A DNA stretch of 64,000 nt from Candidatus Hydrogenedentota bacterium (GTDB lineage: Bacteria; Hydrogenedentota; Hydrogenedentia; Hydrogenedentales; SLHB01). The stretch covers positions 14,674-78,673 of the forward strand of contig DAOLNV010000013.1 of assembly GCA_035416745.1 (NCBI GenBank), given 5' to 3'. Positions 8,653-18,359 of this stretch are shown piece by piece. The position numbers and the translations under genes are program-made. Position 1 is the stretch's first letter; each line of letters opens with the position of its first letter. Below the pieces are notes generated by a model. The model was not told the origin of the DNA, did no database searches, and saw only the letters and a list, made by a program, of their open reading frames with translations.

Positions 8653-9006
8653 CGCCCCGTGCGAGCTTAGCTCTACATAGCCGCAAGCGAATGCGTGTCT
8701 TCAAACGAGGGGGCTCCCGCGCGCCGGACACAAGAGGCGGCCATTCAGCGCGCCCCGAATCGCATTGTACATGTGGCGTGGCCCCCCGGGCCACGCCACT
8801 ACCATCGCTCTCCGCCGCACCTGGCCCAAGAGGCAGTCATGAACAAGATGCTCATGCCGATTTGCGGGCGAGACGTTCGCGTTCCAACAACTGGGGCGGA
8901 CTCCCCGGAGTCCGTGTCCGTCCAAAGTCCGTAAGATGCCCGCAATTGCTATTCGAGGTCCAATCCGTCAAGATCGAGCACCAACAAGGTCACGCAGGAA
9001 ACGGCA
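8653..9006. other. Intergenic region with a perfect 11-bp hairpin
   Basis: No gene is recognised. TGGCGTGGCCC (8774-8784) and GGGCCACGCCA (8788-8798) form a perfect 11-base stem with a three-base loop. No T-run follows on either strand. A second palindrome, CGGACTCC-CC-GGAGTCCG, lies near 8893-8910. These could stabilise the end of the LeuA-like transcript or be copies of an intergenic hairpin element. Confidence 0.45.
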
Positions 9007-10245
9007 ATGAACCGCTCTGACCGCGAAACCCTGCGGGAGCTGGCAAAACGCTATCTCGCCATCTCCCGGCGAGAGGTCCAGGAGGAACGGCGCGCCCTCT
9101 GGCGCGGGCACAACAGTTTTGGGTACGGCCGCCCGCTCATCTACACGCGCGCGTTCGCATGGCACGAAATGCCCGAGTCCCGGTGCCGGTGCGGGGACGC
9201 CCTCGCACGCCAGTACGAAGACCACTTCCGCCATGCGCTGTACTGGGACTCTCTGAACGACGACTCGGTTTTCGAACCATGGGTGAGCGTCGAAGCGGTC
9301 CATGTAGCGCCGCCGGACAGGGTGTGGGGATTGCGGACCGGGTGGATCGGCAAAGAAGACTACCGTATCGCGAAATTGATCGACCCGCCCATGAAGAACC
9401 ACGAAGACATGGACAGACTGGTACAGCCGCATCACGAAATCGACGAAAAAGCCACTCAGGAGCGTGTCGAGCAGATGCAGGACGCCGTCGGCGACATCGT
9501 TCCGGTCCATGTCGAGCGCGCGCCGTTGTATCGCGACTGGAACGGCGATATCTCGACCCAGCTGGCGCGTCTCCGCGGGCTCGACAACATGATGCTGGAC
9601 ATGATGCTCGCGCCCGAATGGGCCCACAAGGTTCTCGCGTTCATGCGCGACGGCATTCTCAGGGCGCAGGAAGAAGCGGAGCAGGCCGGCGACTGGACGC
9701 TGTCCGCGCACTCGAACCAAGCCATGGCGTACGCGCGGGAACTCGAAGACCCCTCGATAGACGGAAAACCCGTGACGCGCGGCACGCTCTGGTATTTCTG
9801 CGCTTCGCAGGAGACTACACTGTACGGCCCGGATCAGTTCGAGCAGTTCATGCTGCAGTATCAGATACCGATCATGGCGCACTTCGGCCTCGTCGCATAC
9901 GGCTGCTGCGAAGACCTCACCCGCAAGATCGACAAGCTGCGCCAGCTCCCCAATCTCCGGCGCATTGCCGTATCGCCAATGGCCGATGTGCAGCGCTGCG
10001 CCGAGCAGCTCGGCGGCGACTACATCCTGAGCTACCGGCCCAGTCCGTCGGATATGGTCGGTTACGACTTTGACCCCGGCAGAATACGCAGGATTCTCCG
10101 GCGCGATCTCGAGGCCTGCCGCGCAAACAGCTGCCATGTCGATATCACCCTGAAAGACGTCGAAACCGTCCAGAGCGACCCATCCCGGGTGCGGAGCTGG
10201 GTCGAGATCACGCGCAAGGTTATTGGCGAATTCGCGTGGGACTGA
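9007..10245 (+). CDS. Uroporphyrinogen decarboxylase-like protein (UROD/MtaA superfamily)
   Basis: This 412-residue protein belongs to the broad UROD/MtaA alpha-beta barrel superfamily, not to canonical HemE, whose N-terminal arginine motif (RPPxWxMRQAGR) is absent. Features typical of the divergent environmental group are the N-terminal helix with RYLAISRREVQEERR, WVSVEAVHV, the central MMLDMMLAPEWAHKVLAFM helix, and the late strands GLVAYGCCEDL and HVDITLKDVETV. A Cys-Cys pair in YGCCED could contribute to a metal site, as in methyltransferase members, but this is unproven. It lies 130 bases before a second, shorter superfamily member on the same strand. Such paralogues are numerous in Hydrogenedentota, Planctomycetota and Lentisphaerota, and none has a defined function. 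No cobalamin protein lies beside it. Confidence 0.75.
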   Translation: MNRSDRETLRELAKRYLAISRREVQEERRALWRGHNSFGYGRPLIYTRAFAWHEMPESRCRCGDALARQYEDHFRHALYWDSLNDDSVFEPWVSVEAVHVAPPDRVWGLRTGWIGKEDYRIAKLIDPPMKNHEDMDRLVQPHHEIDEKATQERVEQMQDAVGDIVPVHVERAPLYRDWNGDISTQLARLRGLDNMMLDMMLAPEWAHKVLAFMRDGILRAQEEAEQAGDWTLSAHSNQAMAYARELEDPSIDGKPVTRGTLWYFCASQETTLYGPDQFEQFMLQYQIPIMAHFGLVAYGCCEDLTRKIDKLRQLPNLRRIAVSPMADVQRCAEQLGGDYILSYRPSPSDMVGYDFDPGRIRRILRRDLEACRANSCHVDITLKDVETVQSDPSRVRSWVEITRKVIGEFAWD

Positions 10246-10375
10246 TGCGGGGCGGGCCGGGTGGCCTCGCCTCGGATTCCCGTGATATTCTCGCCCCTGA
10301 CCACGAAGACGGGGCTTACACGGGCGACACGGAGACGTGTCCGCCTTTCCGGGTTCGGTAACGAGGATACGCTTG

Positions 10376-11362
10376 ATGACGCCACGCGAAATCGTTCGGG
10401 AGAACATCGAGTGCCGCTGCGAAGAACGTATCGCCTTCAATTTCACCGGCGAGGACCGCAGGAACGACTTCACCGGCGCAGGGTGCGAGCATGACATTGA
10501 AACGAAGACCTGGACCGAAGGCAACATCGAGTACTACACGGACATCTGGGGCAACGTCTGGCACCGTATCGTGGGTTTGTCGCAGGGCGGCGAGGTGTTC
10601 GAACCGGTGATTAAGGATTGGGCGGACCTCGACAACCTGACCCTGCCTGCCATCGACAATCCCGCTTACTTCGAGAGCGCCCGGAAGCTGGGGGCGTCGG
10701 ATACGGACCTTTTCCGCGTGGGCTCGATGCCCGGTTGGCCGTTCGCCACCTGCCGGTACATGCGCAAGATGGAGGTCTATTTCACGGACCTCCTCGCACA
10801 CCGTGACCGGATTGATCTCCTCCATGATCGCGTGACCTCGCTGTTCGAGGGCGTGATCGACCGGTTTGGCGAGGCTGGAATGGACGGCATCATGTATTGC
10901 GAGGATCTCGGCACACAGGACCGCCTGCTCCTGGGCGTGCCGATATGGCGCGACGTGTTTCGTCCCCTCTATGAACGCCTGACCGCGCGCGCCCACGCAC
11001 ACGGAATGAAAGTTGTGATGCATTCCTGCGGGTTCAACTATGAACTCGTGGATGACCTGTGCGAGGCCGGCGTCGACTGCCTTCAATTCGACCAACCCGC
11101 GCTGTACGACATGCCGGCCTTGGCCGAAAAACTCCGCAGGCACCGGGCCGGCCTGTTCTCTCCCTGCGATATCCAGAAAGTGCTTCCCACGGGCGACCGC
11201 GAAATCATCCGACGCGAAACCGAGCGTCTTGTGAACACGTTCCGGGGCGGGTTCATCGCGAAGAACTACCCGGACCTCCACGGCATCGGCGTTGAGCCTG
11301 AGTGGGACCGATGGGCCTACGAAACCTTCGTGCGTGTGGGCGCACAGGAAAAACCGCGTTGA
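10376..11362 (+). CDS. Uroporphyrinogen decarboxylase family protein, MtaA-like
   Basis: This 328-residue product begins at ATG 10376 (MTPREIVRENIE), with GAGGAT eight bases upstream. A longer frame upstream has no such signal. The N-terminal helix MTPREIV, the strand DWADLDNLTLPA, the barrel segment FGEAGMDGIMYCEDLGTQDR, and VVMHSCGFNYELVDDL are characteristic of the UROD superfamily. The HSCG motif corresponds to the H-x-C zinc motif of methyltransferases such as MtaA, so a zinc-dependent demethylase or methyltransferase role is more likely than porphyrin decarboxylation. It follows the 412-residue superfamily member on the same strand and the two may be co-transcribed. The substrate is unknown. 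Confidence 0.8.
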   Translation: MTPREIVRENIECRCEERIAFNFTGEDRRNDFTGAGCEHDIETKTWTEGNIEYYTDIWGNVWHRIVGLSQGGEVFEPVIKDWADLDNLTLPAIDNPAYFESARKLGASDTDLFRVGSMPGWPFATCRYMRKMEVYFTDLLAHRDRIDLLHDRVTSLFEGVIDRFGEAGMDGIMYCEDLGTQDRLLLGVPIWRDVFRPLYERLTARAHAHGMKVVMHSCGFNYELVDDLCEAGVDCLQFDQPALYDMPALAEKLRRHRAGLFSPCDIQKVLPTGDREIIRRETERLVNTFRGGFIAKNYPDLHGIGVEPEWDRWAYETFVRVGAQEKPR

Positions 11363-11449
11363 ACCCGCCCCGGGCGCGGCACAATCAGACCAAGCGAGTC
11401 GAGTATCACATTTGACCCGGAATACGGACGGCTCTGTTCGGGCGTTGCC

Positions 11450-14400
11450 TCACGGCGCCAGTTGCACGAGCAGCTGGGCGATCTCGCGCCTCACGGTTTG
11501 GATGAGGCCGTGCCTCCGATCTTCCACGGTCCGAACGCCGGAGAGCCCGTCCTTGCCCGGTGTGGTGCCGTCCTCGTCCAGTCCACAGAAACGCGCGACC
11601 TGAAACGCGGTGTCTTTGAGGAGTGTTTCGGCTTTTGCCACGGCTTCGGGGCTGCGGTTTTCGTCCTTGGCCTTGCGCGTGGCGTTGCGGAGAGCCGCCA
11701 GCATGTCGTAATCCTCGATGCCGTCTCGCACGGCCTCCCACCGCTTGCTGGGAACTACCCCATCGCCCTGGTACACCAGCAGGTAATCCATGGTGCCTTC
11801 GGGTTTGTACCAGGGATCCGCCTGCGAGGTGCAGTACGACCAGAATCCGATGCCGGTGAGCCCGTGATGCCATGCGAGCCACGACTGCCCCCGGTAATAC
11901 CCCAATGGCGACTGATGCTTCGCATTGTCCGAGCATTCGTAGGTCCATAGAATGCCGCCGGAATTCTTGATGATTTCCAACTTATCCTGGTTGATGTCGA
12001 GCAGGAATCCCCCGCGGTTGGGGCACCAGATATCGACATACGGCAGCATCTCGACGAGTTCCTCTTTGCGAATGCGCGCCACGGGGTCCGTGTAGATCTG
12101 GATGTTCGGGTCCGCTTCGCGAGCCAGTTTGGCGTAGAAGAGATACTGTTCGACGAGACCTTCCTGCAGGCCCGGTTCGTCGACCGGGTACATGGCGTAT
12201 CTGTCGTAACCGATGCCCATTTCTTTGAGATGGGCGACCCACGCGCGCAACCAGGCCACGTGGGCCTTCCGGAAGGCGCCGGTCTCGGGCGCGCCCGGCC
12301 CCGTGACTCCGCCCGTATTCTGAAACAGAATGATGCCGTGAGGCGCGTAACGGCGCACGTAGGCGTCGTGCTCGGTATAGTCGATTTCTCCGACAATCGC
12401 GCCAGCCTCGTCGTAAGTTGCCTTCGGGACAAGCGTCGTCACAAAGACGTTGTTCCCGTGCGCGACCCGGTCCTGGAGGGTTTCCTCCTCGAATTCCCGC
12501 ATCCGCGGGGTACTGTAGACATACCCCCAGTTGCAGTGTCTCAGGGCCTGCGTTTCGGGCAAGGCCGGTTCCCAGACCTCGACGGTCAGAGGCGCAGCGA
12601 ATTCCCGCGGCTCAACCTCGAGTGTGCGTATCCGGACGGTGCTGGTCCAGCGTCCGGTGGCCAGGCCTTTGGTCTCGACCGCAAACCACAGTTGCCGCGC
12701 GTCCCAGGCGGGGAGCGTGAGGGCATATCCCGGGTTGATTCGGGGCAGCGCATCGGCCGAGAGGTCGAGTGATTGGGTCGGCACGTTAACGACTTCATGG
12801 ATGGCGATGACTTCGCGGGAGGCCACCGGCGCCGCGTCCTGCGCGCCCTCCAGAACAAGGGGATCGAGTTCGACACGCACTTGCAGCGGCGCCGTACCGA
12901 AATTGAACACGTTCAGGGCGGCGTCTTCTACCTCTCCGCTGAATGCCTCGATCGTCACTTCAGGGTCTTTCAAGCGTTCCTCGAGGATTTCATCAAAGGC
13001 CCCAAAGGGCGCCCAGGGATTTGCCGCGCTCAGACGCAGGGGCCATGGGCCCCTTTCCCGCTGGTCCGCGGCGGTCGCGGCAAACTTCAGAAGCCGGGAA
13101 AAGTCGCGGATGTCGTCATGTATCGCGTCCCGAAATGCCCGCTGTTCGACGTCCGGCAGTGTTCCCACAGACGCAATGCGGGTTGCGTAGTATTCGCGCC
13201 GTTCCATCGCCTCGCGTGCGCTCCCCGTGATCGCATATGCATCCGGAAGGCGTTGCGCGGTTGTCACGACGTCATCCAGCAACGCGGCAAGGTCGGCGAT
13301 TTCTTTCTGCAGCGGCATGATGTGGGCATTGTGCGACCGTTGTGCCACAACCGCCTCGCCGTCGTAGACGCGGCAGGTGATATTCAAATCCACCGGCTTT
13401 TCGGTAGGCAGCGAATAGCGGTCCAGGACGGTGGCCGAAGCCTCGGAAACCTCGAACGTCATTGTGCGGGGCGCTTCTCCGCTTTTGGATGTCGTGATTT
13501 CGACACGAAGGGAACGGCGGGCCGGATTCTCGATATCCAGCCGAATGGCATTCTCGCCGGCATACATCTTGCCGAAATCCACGGCCGCGATTCGCACGCT
13601 GGACTGTTCGGTGCCGGCGTTGAATGTTCCCACGCGTGCGGAATTGAATCGGTATTCGGGCCAGATAACCTGGGCGCCCGCTTTGGCGGAAGGCCATTTC
13701 GAAACCATGATTCCGCCGGAGGTGCACGCATAGACGACACACGGCGTCCCATCACCCAGCAGGTCCGCGATGGTGGGCGAGGCATTGGTCGGATTTGGCA
13801 TCGCGATCGCCTCTTTCTGCTCGCCCTCCGCGCTGAAAACATGGAGTTCGCCGCTGTAGCCGGCCGCCACGATCTCAATGCGGCCGTCTCCGTCGATGTC
13901 CGCCAGGGCGGGAGAGCGCCGCGCCCGCTCGTGGACATTGCCGGTCCACAATCTTGTTCCGTCGGGAGCGATGGCTGCCAAGAGGCCCGACAGGTCGATG
14001 GCATAAATCTCGAGGATACCGTCCTGGTTCGCATCGCCAACGCATATGCTGCTGTCGATTTCCTTGGGCATCTCGAATCTCCACAGCAACTCGCCATTCG
14101 AACCGGCGGCCGCGACGGAATTGCCGATAGCAGTGAGGATCTCGCGCGCGCCATCGTCATTGATATCCGCGATAACAGGCGCGGCGCCCTGCGCTGCGAT
14201 ATCCAGACGCCACTGCTCTTTCCCGGACGTGTCCAGACATACCAGCGGCAACTGGGAGCCCGAGAGCAGGATTGATGGCGGCGTGGATTCCGTCAGGCTT
14301 CCGACCGCCGGCGGGTAGGTTTGCCCGTGGCCGCCGTCGTATTGCCAGACGCGCTCGCCTTTCGGCGACAGGCAGACAACGTGCCCCGCCGAGTCGCCAG

Positions 14401-14839
14401 TCACGACCTCGTTTGTCCCGTCACCGTCAAGGTCGCAGGCTACAATCGCGGTGGTGCCCCACTCGATTTCCGAGGGCAGGTCATATTTCCAGATGGTATC
14501 CCCGTTTTGGCCGGCCAGGCAGAAGACCGTCCCGGCCTGATTGAGCACGAGAATCTCCGGCTGTTCGTCTTCGACGAGATTGGCCACGGTGGGAGGAATG
14601 CTTATGGGAATCTGAAGGCTGCGGCCCCAGATTTCGCGTCCCGCGCTGTCCACCACTACGACGCTTCCAGATGCGGTGGTGATGATGATGTCCTGTCGTC
14701 CGTCGCCGTTCATGTCGGCAAGGGCGGGAGAACTGTCCACGTTGCCCAGGGGCGTTTCGAACCGCCACAGCACCTCGGCGGCCTCGATGCGCCATGCGGC
14801 GGCTAGAAAGACGGTTAACAGAACAGATCTCCAGCTCAT
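11450..14839 (-). CDS. Secreted FG-GAP beta-propeller with C-terminal DUF4091 (GH123-like) domain
   Basis: A secreted protein of 1129 residues starts at ATG 14839, with AGGAG in range and a signal peptide (MSWRSVLLTVFLAAAWRIEA). The N-terminal half carries a series of calcium-binding-like FG-GAP/VCBS repeats: DMNGDGRQDI, DLDGDGTNEV, DINDDGAREI, DANQDGILEI and DIDGDGRIEI, forming a beta-propeller. A middle beta-rich region follows. The C-terminal ~400 residues match DUF4091/GH123-like glycosidases: YAMYPVDEPGLQEG with an Asp-Glu pair, IWCPNRGGFL, GFWSYC and RWEAVRDGIEDYDMLAAL. GH123 enzymes are N-acetylgalactosaminidases using an Asp-Glu pair, but substrate here is only inferred. It is divergent from the GH2 gene, which suggests a shared carbohydrate-use locus. 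Confidence 0.8.
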   Translation of the reverse strand: MSWRSVLLTVFLAAAWRIEAAEVLWRFETPLGNVDSSPALADMNGDGRQDIIITTASGSVVVVDSAGREIWGRSLQIPISIPPTVANLVEDEQPEILVLNQAGTVFCLAGQNGDTIWKYDLPSEIEWGTTAIVACDLDGDGTNEVVTGDSAGHVVCLSPKGERVWQYDGGHGQTYPPAVGSLTESTPPSILLSGSQLPLVCLDTSGKEQWRLDIAAQGAAPVIADINDDGAREILTAIGNSVAAAGSNGELLWRFEMPKEIDSSICVGDANQDGILEIYAIDLSGLLAAIAPDGTRLWTGNVHERARRSPALADIDGDGRIEIVAAGYSGELHVFSAEGEQKEAIAMPNPTNASPTIADLLGDGTPCVVYACTSGGIMVSKWPSAKAGAQVIWPEYRFNSARVGTFNAGTEQSSVRIAAVDFGKMYAGENAIRLDIENPARRSLRVEITTSKSGEAPRTMTFEVSEASATVLDRYSLPTEKPVDLNITCRVYDGEAVVAQRSHNAHIMPLQKEIADLAALLDDVVTTAQRLPDAYAITGSAREAMERREYYATRIASVGTLPDVEQRAFRDAIHDDIRDFSRLLKFAATAADQRERGPWPLRLSAANPWAPFGAFDEILEERLKDPEVTIEAFSGEVEDAALNVFNFGTAPLQVRVELDPLVLEGAQDAAPVASREVIAIHEVVNVPTQSLDLSADALPRINPGYALTLPAWDARQLWFAVETKGLATGRWTSTVRIRTLEVEPREFAAPLTVEVWEPALPETQALRHCNWGYVYSTPRMREFEEETLQDRVAHGNNVFVTTLVPKATYDEAGAIVGEIDYTEHDAYVRRYAPHGIILFQNTGGVTGPGAPETGAFRKAHVAWLRAWVAHLKEMGIGYDRYAMYPVDEPGLQEGLVEQYLFYAKLAREADPNIQIYTDPVARIRKEELVEMLPYVDIWCPNRGGFLLDINQDKLEIIKNSGGILWTYECSDNAKHQSPLGYYRGQSWLAWHHGLTGIGFWSYCTSQADPWYKPEGTMDYLLVYQGDGVVPSKRWEAVRDGIEDYDMLAALRNATRKAKDENRSPEAVAKAETLLKDTAFQVARFCGLDEDGTTPGKDGLSGVRTVEDRRHGLIQTVRREIAQLLVQLAP

Positions 14840-15017
14840 GCTTCGTACTCCTGGTTGGTTGAATAGCACCTTCATTGACCGGCTTACCATAAGCGTCCCG
14901 ACACTGGCGATCAAGCTGCGCAGCGGGCGGGAACAATCCGCGGGACCGAGCTGACACACCCGTCGCGCCAGGCCGATTACGGCCATGCGGGCCGGCGCAT
15001 TGCCTCCGTGCGCTCAG

Positions 15018-15046
15018 TTGAATTTTGTCGGTTTCCCCGCGACAAT
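15018..15046 (+). promoter_or_regulatory. Candidate sigma-70 promoter for the GH2 gene
   Basis: TTGAAT (15018-15023) and GACAAT (15041-15046) are separated by 17 bases. The predicted start near 15053 leaves a leader of about 58 bases before the GTG start at 15111. The -10 box matches at only four of six positions. Confidence 0.4.
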
Positions 15047-15110
15047 ACGGTTTCTTGCCACAGCCTGGGGTGAAGAACGCGTAAACACCACTGCTTGATG
15101 GGAGGCAACC

Positions 15111-18100
15111 GTGATTACTATCGCCTTATCTTGTGCTCTCTTGCTCGTGTGTCTCGGCATGGCGCGGCAAGCGCGCGCCGAAACACCGGATTGGGAGAAC
15201 CCCGCCGTTCTCGGCCGCAACAAGGAGCCGTATCACTGCACGTTGCTGCCCTATCCCGATGAGGAATCGGCGCGTGCAGGTACGCGAGACGCCTCGCCGT
15301 ATCACCAGTCCCTCAACGGCGTATGGAAGTTCAATTGGGTTGGCAAACCCGACGACCGCCCCCGCGATTTTTATAAACCCGAGGTGGATGTATCGGACTG
15401 GGACGAGATTCCGGTGCCGTCTGTGTGGCAGCTCCAGGGCTACGGCATACCCATCTATACCAATGTGCGTTATCCGTTCCCGGCGGACCCGCCGCGTATT
15501 CCGCACGACTACAACCCGGTGGGGTCGTACCGCCGCGTCTTCGAGGTTCCCGGGGAATGGCGCGGCCGGAGAGTGTTCATTCACTTTGACGGCGTCGAGA
15601 GCGCGTTCTATATCTGGCTGAATGGGAAACAGGTTGGCTTCAGCAAGAACAGCATGGGGCCCGCGGAATTTGATCTGACGCCGTATCTTCAGGACGGCGA
15701 AAACACCCTGGCGGTCGAGGTGTACCGCTGGTCGGACGGCAGCTACCTCGAAGACCAGGATATGTGGCGTTACTCGGGCATCTTCCGCGACGTCTACCTT
15801 TTCGCGACACCTGAGACCCATGTGCGCGACTTCTTTGTCCGCTGCGATTTTGACGGCGAGTATCGGGATGCCGTGCTCAAGCTGACCGCAAAGGTCTGCA
15901 ACTTCGGCGAGAAGGCCTGCCAGGAACATGCCCTGGAAGGCGTCCTGCTGGATGCGGACGGCGCGCCCGTTGGAAAACAGCCGCTGTTCACCGCCGCGTT
16001 GAAGGCCCTGGCGGGCGGCGAGGAGCAGGTTCTCGAACTGGAAGCCCCGGTGAACAGCCCGCGCAAGTGGTCGTCCGAAGACCCCTATCTGTACACGTTC
16101 ATGGTCCTGCTTAAGATGCACTCGGGCGAAACCCTGGAAGTCGTACAATGCCGTTTCGGTTTCCGCAAGGTCGAGATTCGCGATGCCCAGCTGCTTGTTA
16201 ATGGAGTATCGGTGCTGCTGAAAGGCGCCAACCGTCACGAAAACGACCCCTGGCGGGGACGCGCCGTCACGATTGAGCGCATGATCCAGGACATCGAGAT
16301 TCTCAAGCGGTTCAATTTCAACACGGTCCGTACGAGCCATTACCCCGACGATCCCAAATGGTACGAGCTGTGCGACCGGTACGGCATTTTCCTCATCGAC
16401 GAGGCTAATCTCGAAGCCCACGGGATGGGATACGACCTTGACAAGACGCTGGGTAACCGCCCGGAGTGGCAGGCTGCTCACATTGACCGGCATACGGCAC
16501 TCGTCGAACGGGACAAGAACCATCCGTCGGTGATCATCTGGTCAATGGGTAACGAATCCGGCAGCGGCTGCAATTTCGAAGCGGGCGCGCGCAAGATACG
16601 CGCCCTCGACCCCACCCGCCCCATTCATTACGAACGCATGAATGAAGTGGCGGACATCGACAGCGTGATGTACCCCCATGTGGACGAGCTCATCGCGGAG
16701 GGCAAGAAGGACTCGCCCAAGCCGTTCATCATGTGCGAATACGCCCATGCGATGGGGAACGCCGTCGGCAATTTCAAGGAATACTGGGACGCCATAGAGA
16801 GTCATAAGCGGCTGATTGGCGGATGCATCTGGGAATGGGCCGATCACGGCATTTTCAAATACACCAATGAAGAACCCGCCGAAGACGGGTCGCGGACATG
16901 GTTCTGGGCCTATGGAGGAGACTTCGACGACCAGCCCAACGACAAGAACTTCTGTATGGACGGCCTGGTGTTCCCCGACCGCGCCATCCCGCCCAAAATG
17001 TGGGAAGTAAAGAAGGTCTACCAATACGTGTCGATCGCCCCATCGGACCTCGCCTCGGGCAAGGTGCGCGTTCGCAACAAGCATTTCTTCGCTAACCTGA
17101 ACCGTTACGGTATCCGTTGGAGCGTCAGCGAGGACGGCAGAATCCTCGAAGAAGGCGTTCTGGCGCCTCTGGACCTTCCCGCGGGCCAGGAAACCGAGCT
17201 CACGGTTCCGTATGCCAGTCCTTCGCTGAGACCCGGCGCAGAGTACTGGCTGCGCATCAGCTTTCACCTTGCCGAGGATACGCTTTGGGCCCAGAAGGGC
17301 CACGAAGCGGCTTGGGAACAGATGCGATTGCCCCTCGATGCGGGCAAGAGGCGCGCTATCATCTTCGGCAAAAACCTGAAGCTGAAGGTCGAAGAAGACA
17401 GTACGCGCGTTGTGGTTTCCGGCAAGTCGTTCGCCGCCCGGTTCAGCAAGACGCACGGAGGCATCAGCGCGGTCACTTACGGCAAGCAGATGGTGATCCC
17501 GGACGGGGGCGAGGTATTCAACGGTCCCGCGTTGAACCTGCTTCGCGCGTTCACCGACAACGACAACCGCCAGCATCAGGGCGAAAGTCTCAAGCGTGGC
17601 TTCTATGAGGCGGGCTTGAGCCAGATGCGCTCGTACCTCAAGCGGTTCGAGGTGGTCAGCCGAGACGCAAACACGGTGTGCGTCAGGTCGCATATCCACT
17701 GCCTGGGCAGCAAAGGGCGGGGGTTCGCTCACGAATGCATGTATACCCTCTACCCGGACGGGTCGATCCATTTGCGGAACCATCTCGAGCCTATCGGGGA
17801 GCTGCCGATGCTCCCGCGGATAGGCTTGAAAACAACGTTTGCGGGCGAACTCGAACAACTCGCGTGGTACGGGCGCGGCCCCTACGAAAGCTACCCCGAT
17901 CGCAAGACCGGCGCGCCCGTCGGAAGGTACGAAAGCACTGTGTCGGACCAATACGTGCCCTACCCATTTCCGCAAGAGTGCGGCAACAAGGAAGACGTGC
18001 GTTGGGCGGCTCTCACGAATGCGAGGGGTCAGGGCGTGTTGGTCTTGATGGATGCGCCCATGGCCTTCAGCGCGCTGCGGTTTACGCCGGGCGACCTCAA

Positions 18101-18326
18101 CCGCGCCGAGCACCCGTACGACCTGAACCCGCGCAGGAACATCACCGCCTGCGTGGACTACAAGCAATGCGGATTGGGCAACGGCAGTTGCGGCCCTCTC
18201 GTGCTGGACTCCTACGCCCTGTATGGCGGAACCATCGATTTCGGGTTTGCCCTGCGGCCTTGCCGGCCACAAGACGGCGATATTGCCGAACTGGCGCGTC
18301 TCAGGCTGCCCGATATCCACGTGTGA
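15111..18326 (+). CDS. Beta-galactosidase, glycoside hydrolase family 2 (LacZ type), secreted
   Basis: This 1071-residue enzyme hydrolyses terminal beta-galactosides. It begins at GTG 15111 behind GGGAGG and has a signal peptide ending near ARA (residue ~23), so it acts outside the cytoplasm. The domains follow the LacZ order: sugar-binding jelly roll with SLNGVWKFNWV and PVPSVWQLQGYG, immunoglobulin-like domain, TIM barrel, and the C-terminal Bgal_small_N beta-sandwich (FTDNDNRQHQGES to the end). The acid/base Glu482 lies in IIWSMGNESGSG and the nucleophile Glu543 in FIMCEYAHAMGN, both intact. Length matches the roughly 1000-1050 residue LacZ family. The fucosidase gene starts 33 bases downstream on the same strand, so the pair probably forms an operon acting on complex glycans. 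Confidence 0.95.
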   Translation: MITIALSCALLLVCLGMARQARAETPDWENPAVLGRNKEPYHCTLLPYPDEESARAGTRDASPYHQSLNGVWKFNWVGKPDDRPRDFYKPEVDVSDWDEIPVPSVWQLQGYGIPIYTNVRYPFPADPPRIPHDYNPVGSYRRVFEVPGEWRGRRVFIHFDGVESAFYIWLNGKQVGFSKNSMGPAEFDLTPYLQDGENTLAVEVYRWSDGSYLEDQDMWRYSGIFRDVYLFATPETHVRDFFVRCDFDGEYRDAVLKLTAKVCNFGEKACQEHALEGVLLDADGAPVGKQPLFTAALKALAGGEEQVLELEAPVNSPRKWSSEDPYLYTFMVLLKMHSGETLEVVQCRFGFRKVEIRDAQLLVNGVSVLLKGANRHENDPWRGRAVTIERMIQDIEILKRFNFNTVRTSHYPDDPKWYELCDRYGIFLIDEANLEAHGMGYDLDKTLGNRPEWQAAHIDRHTALVERDKNHPSVIIWSMGNESGSGCNFEAGARKIRALDPTRPIHYERMNEVADIDSVMYPHVDELIAEGKKDSPKPFIMCEYAHAMGNAVGNFKEYWDAIESHKRLIGGCIWEWADHGIFKYTNEEPAEDGSRTWFWAYGGDFDDQPNDKNFCMDGLVFPDRAIPPKMWEVKKVYQYVSIAPSDLASGKVRVRNKHFFANLNRYGIRWSVSEDGRILEEGVLAPLDLPAGQETELTVPYASPSLRPGAEYWLRISFHLAEDTLWAQKGHEAAWEQMRLPLDAGKRRAIIFGKNLKLKVEEDSTRVVVSGKSFAARFSKTHGGISAVTYGKQMVIPDGGEVFNGPALNLLRAFTDNDNRQHQGESLKRGFYEAGLSQMRSYLKRFEVVSRDANTVCVRSHIHCLGSKGRGFAHECMYTLYPDGSIHLRNHLEPIGELPMLPRIGLKTTFAGELEQLAWYGRGPYESYPDRKTGAPVGRYESTVSDQYVPYPFPQECGNKEDVRWAALTNARGQGVLVLMDAPMAFSALRFTPGDLNRAEHPYDLNPRRNITACVDYKQCGLGNGSCGPLVLDSYALYGGTIDFGFALRPCRPQDGDIAELARLRLPDIHV

Positions 18327-18359
18327 CACTGAAACCCGAACGAACGCGGAGGAACTGTT

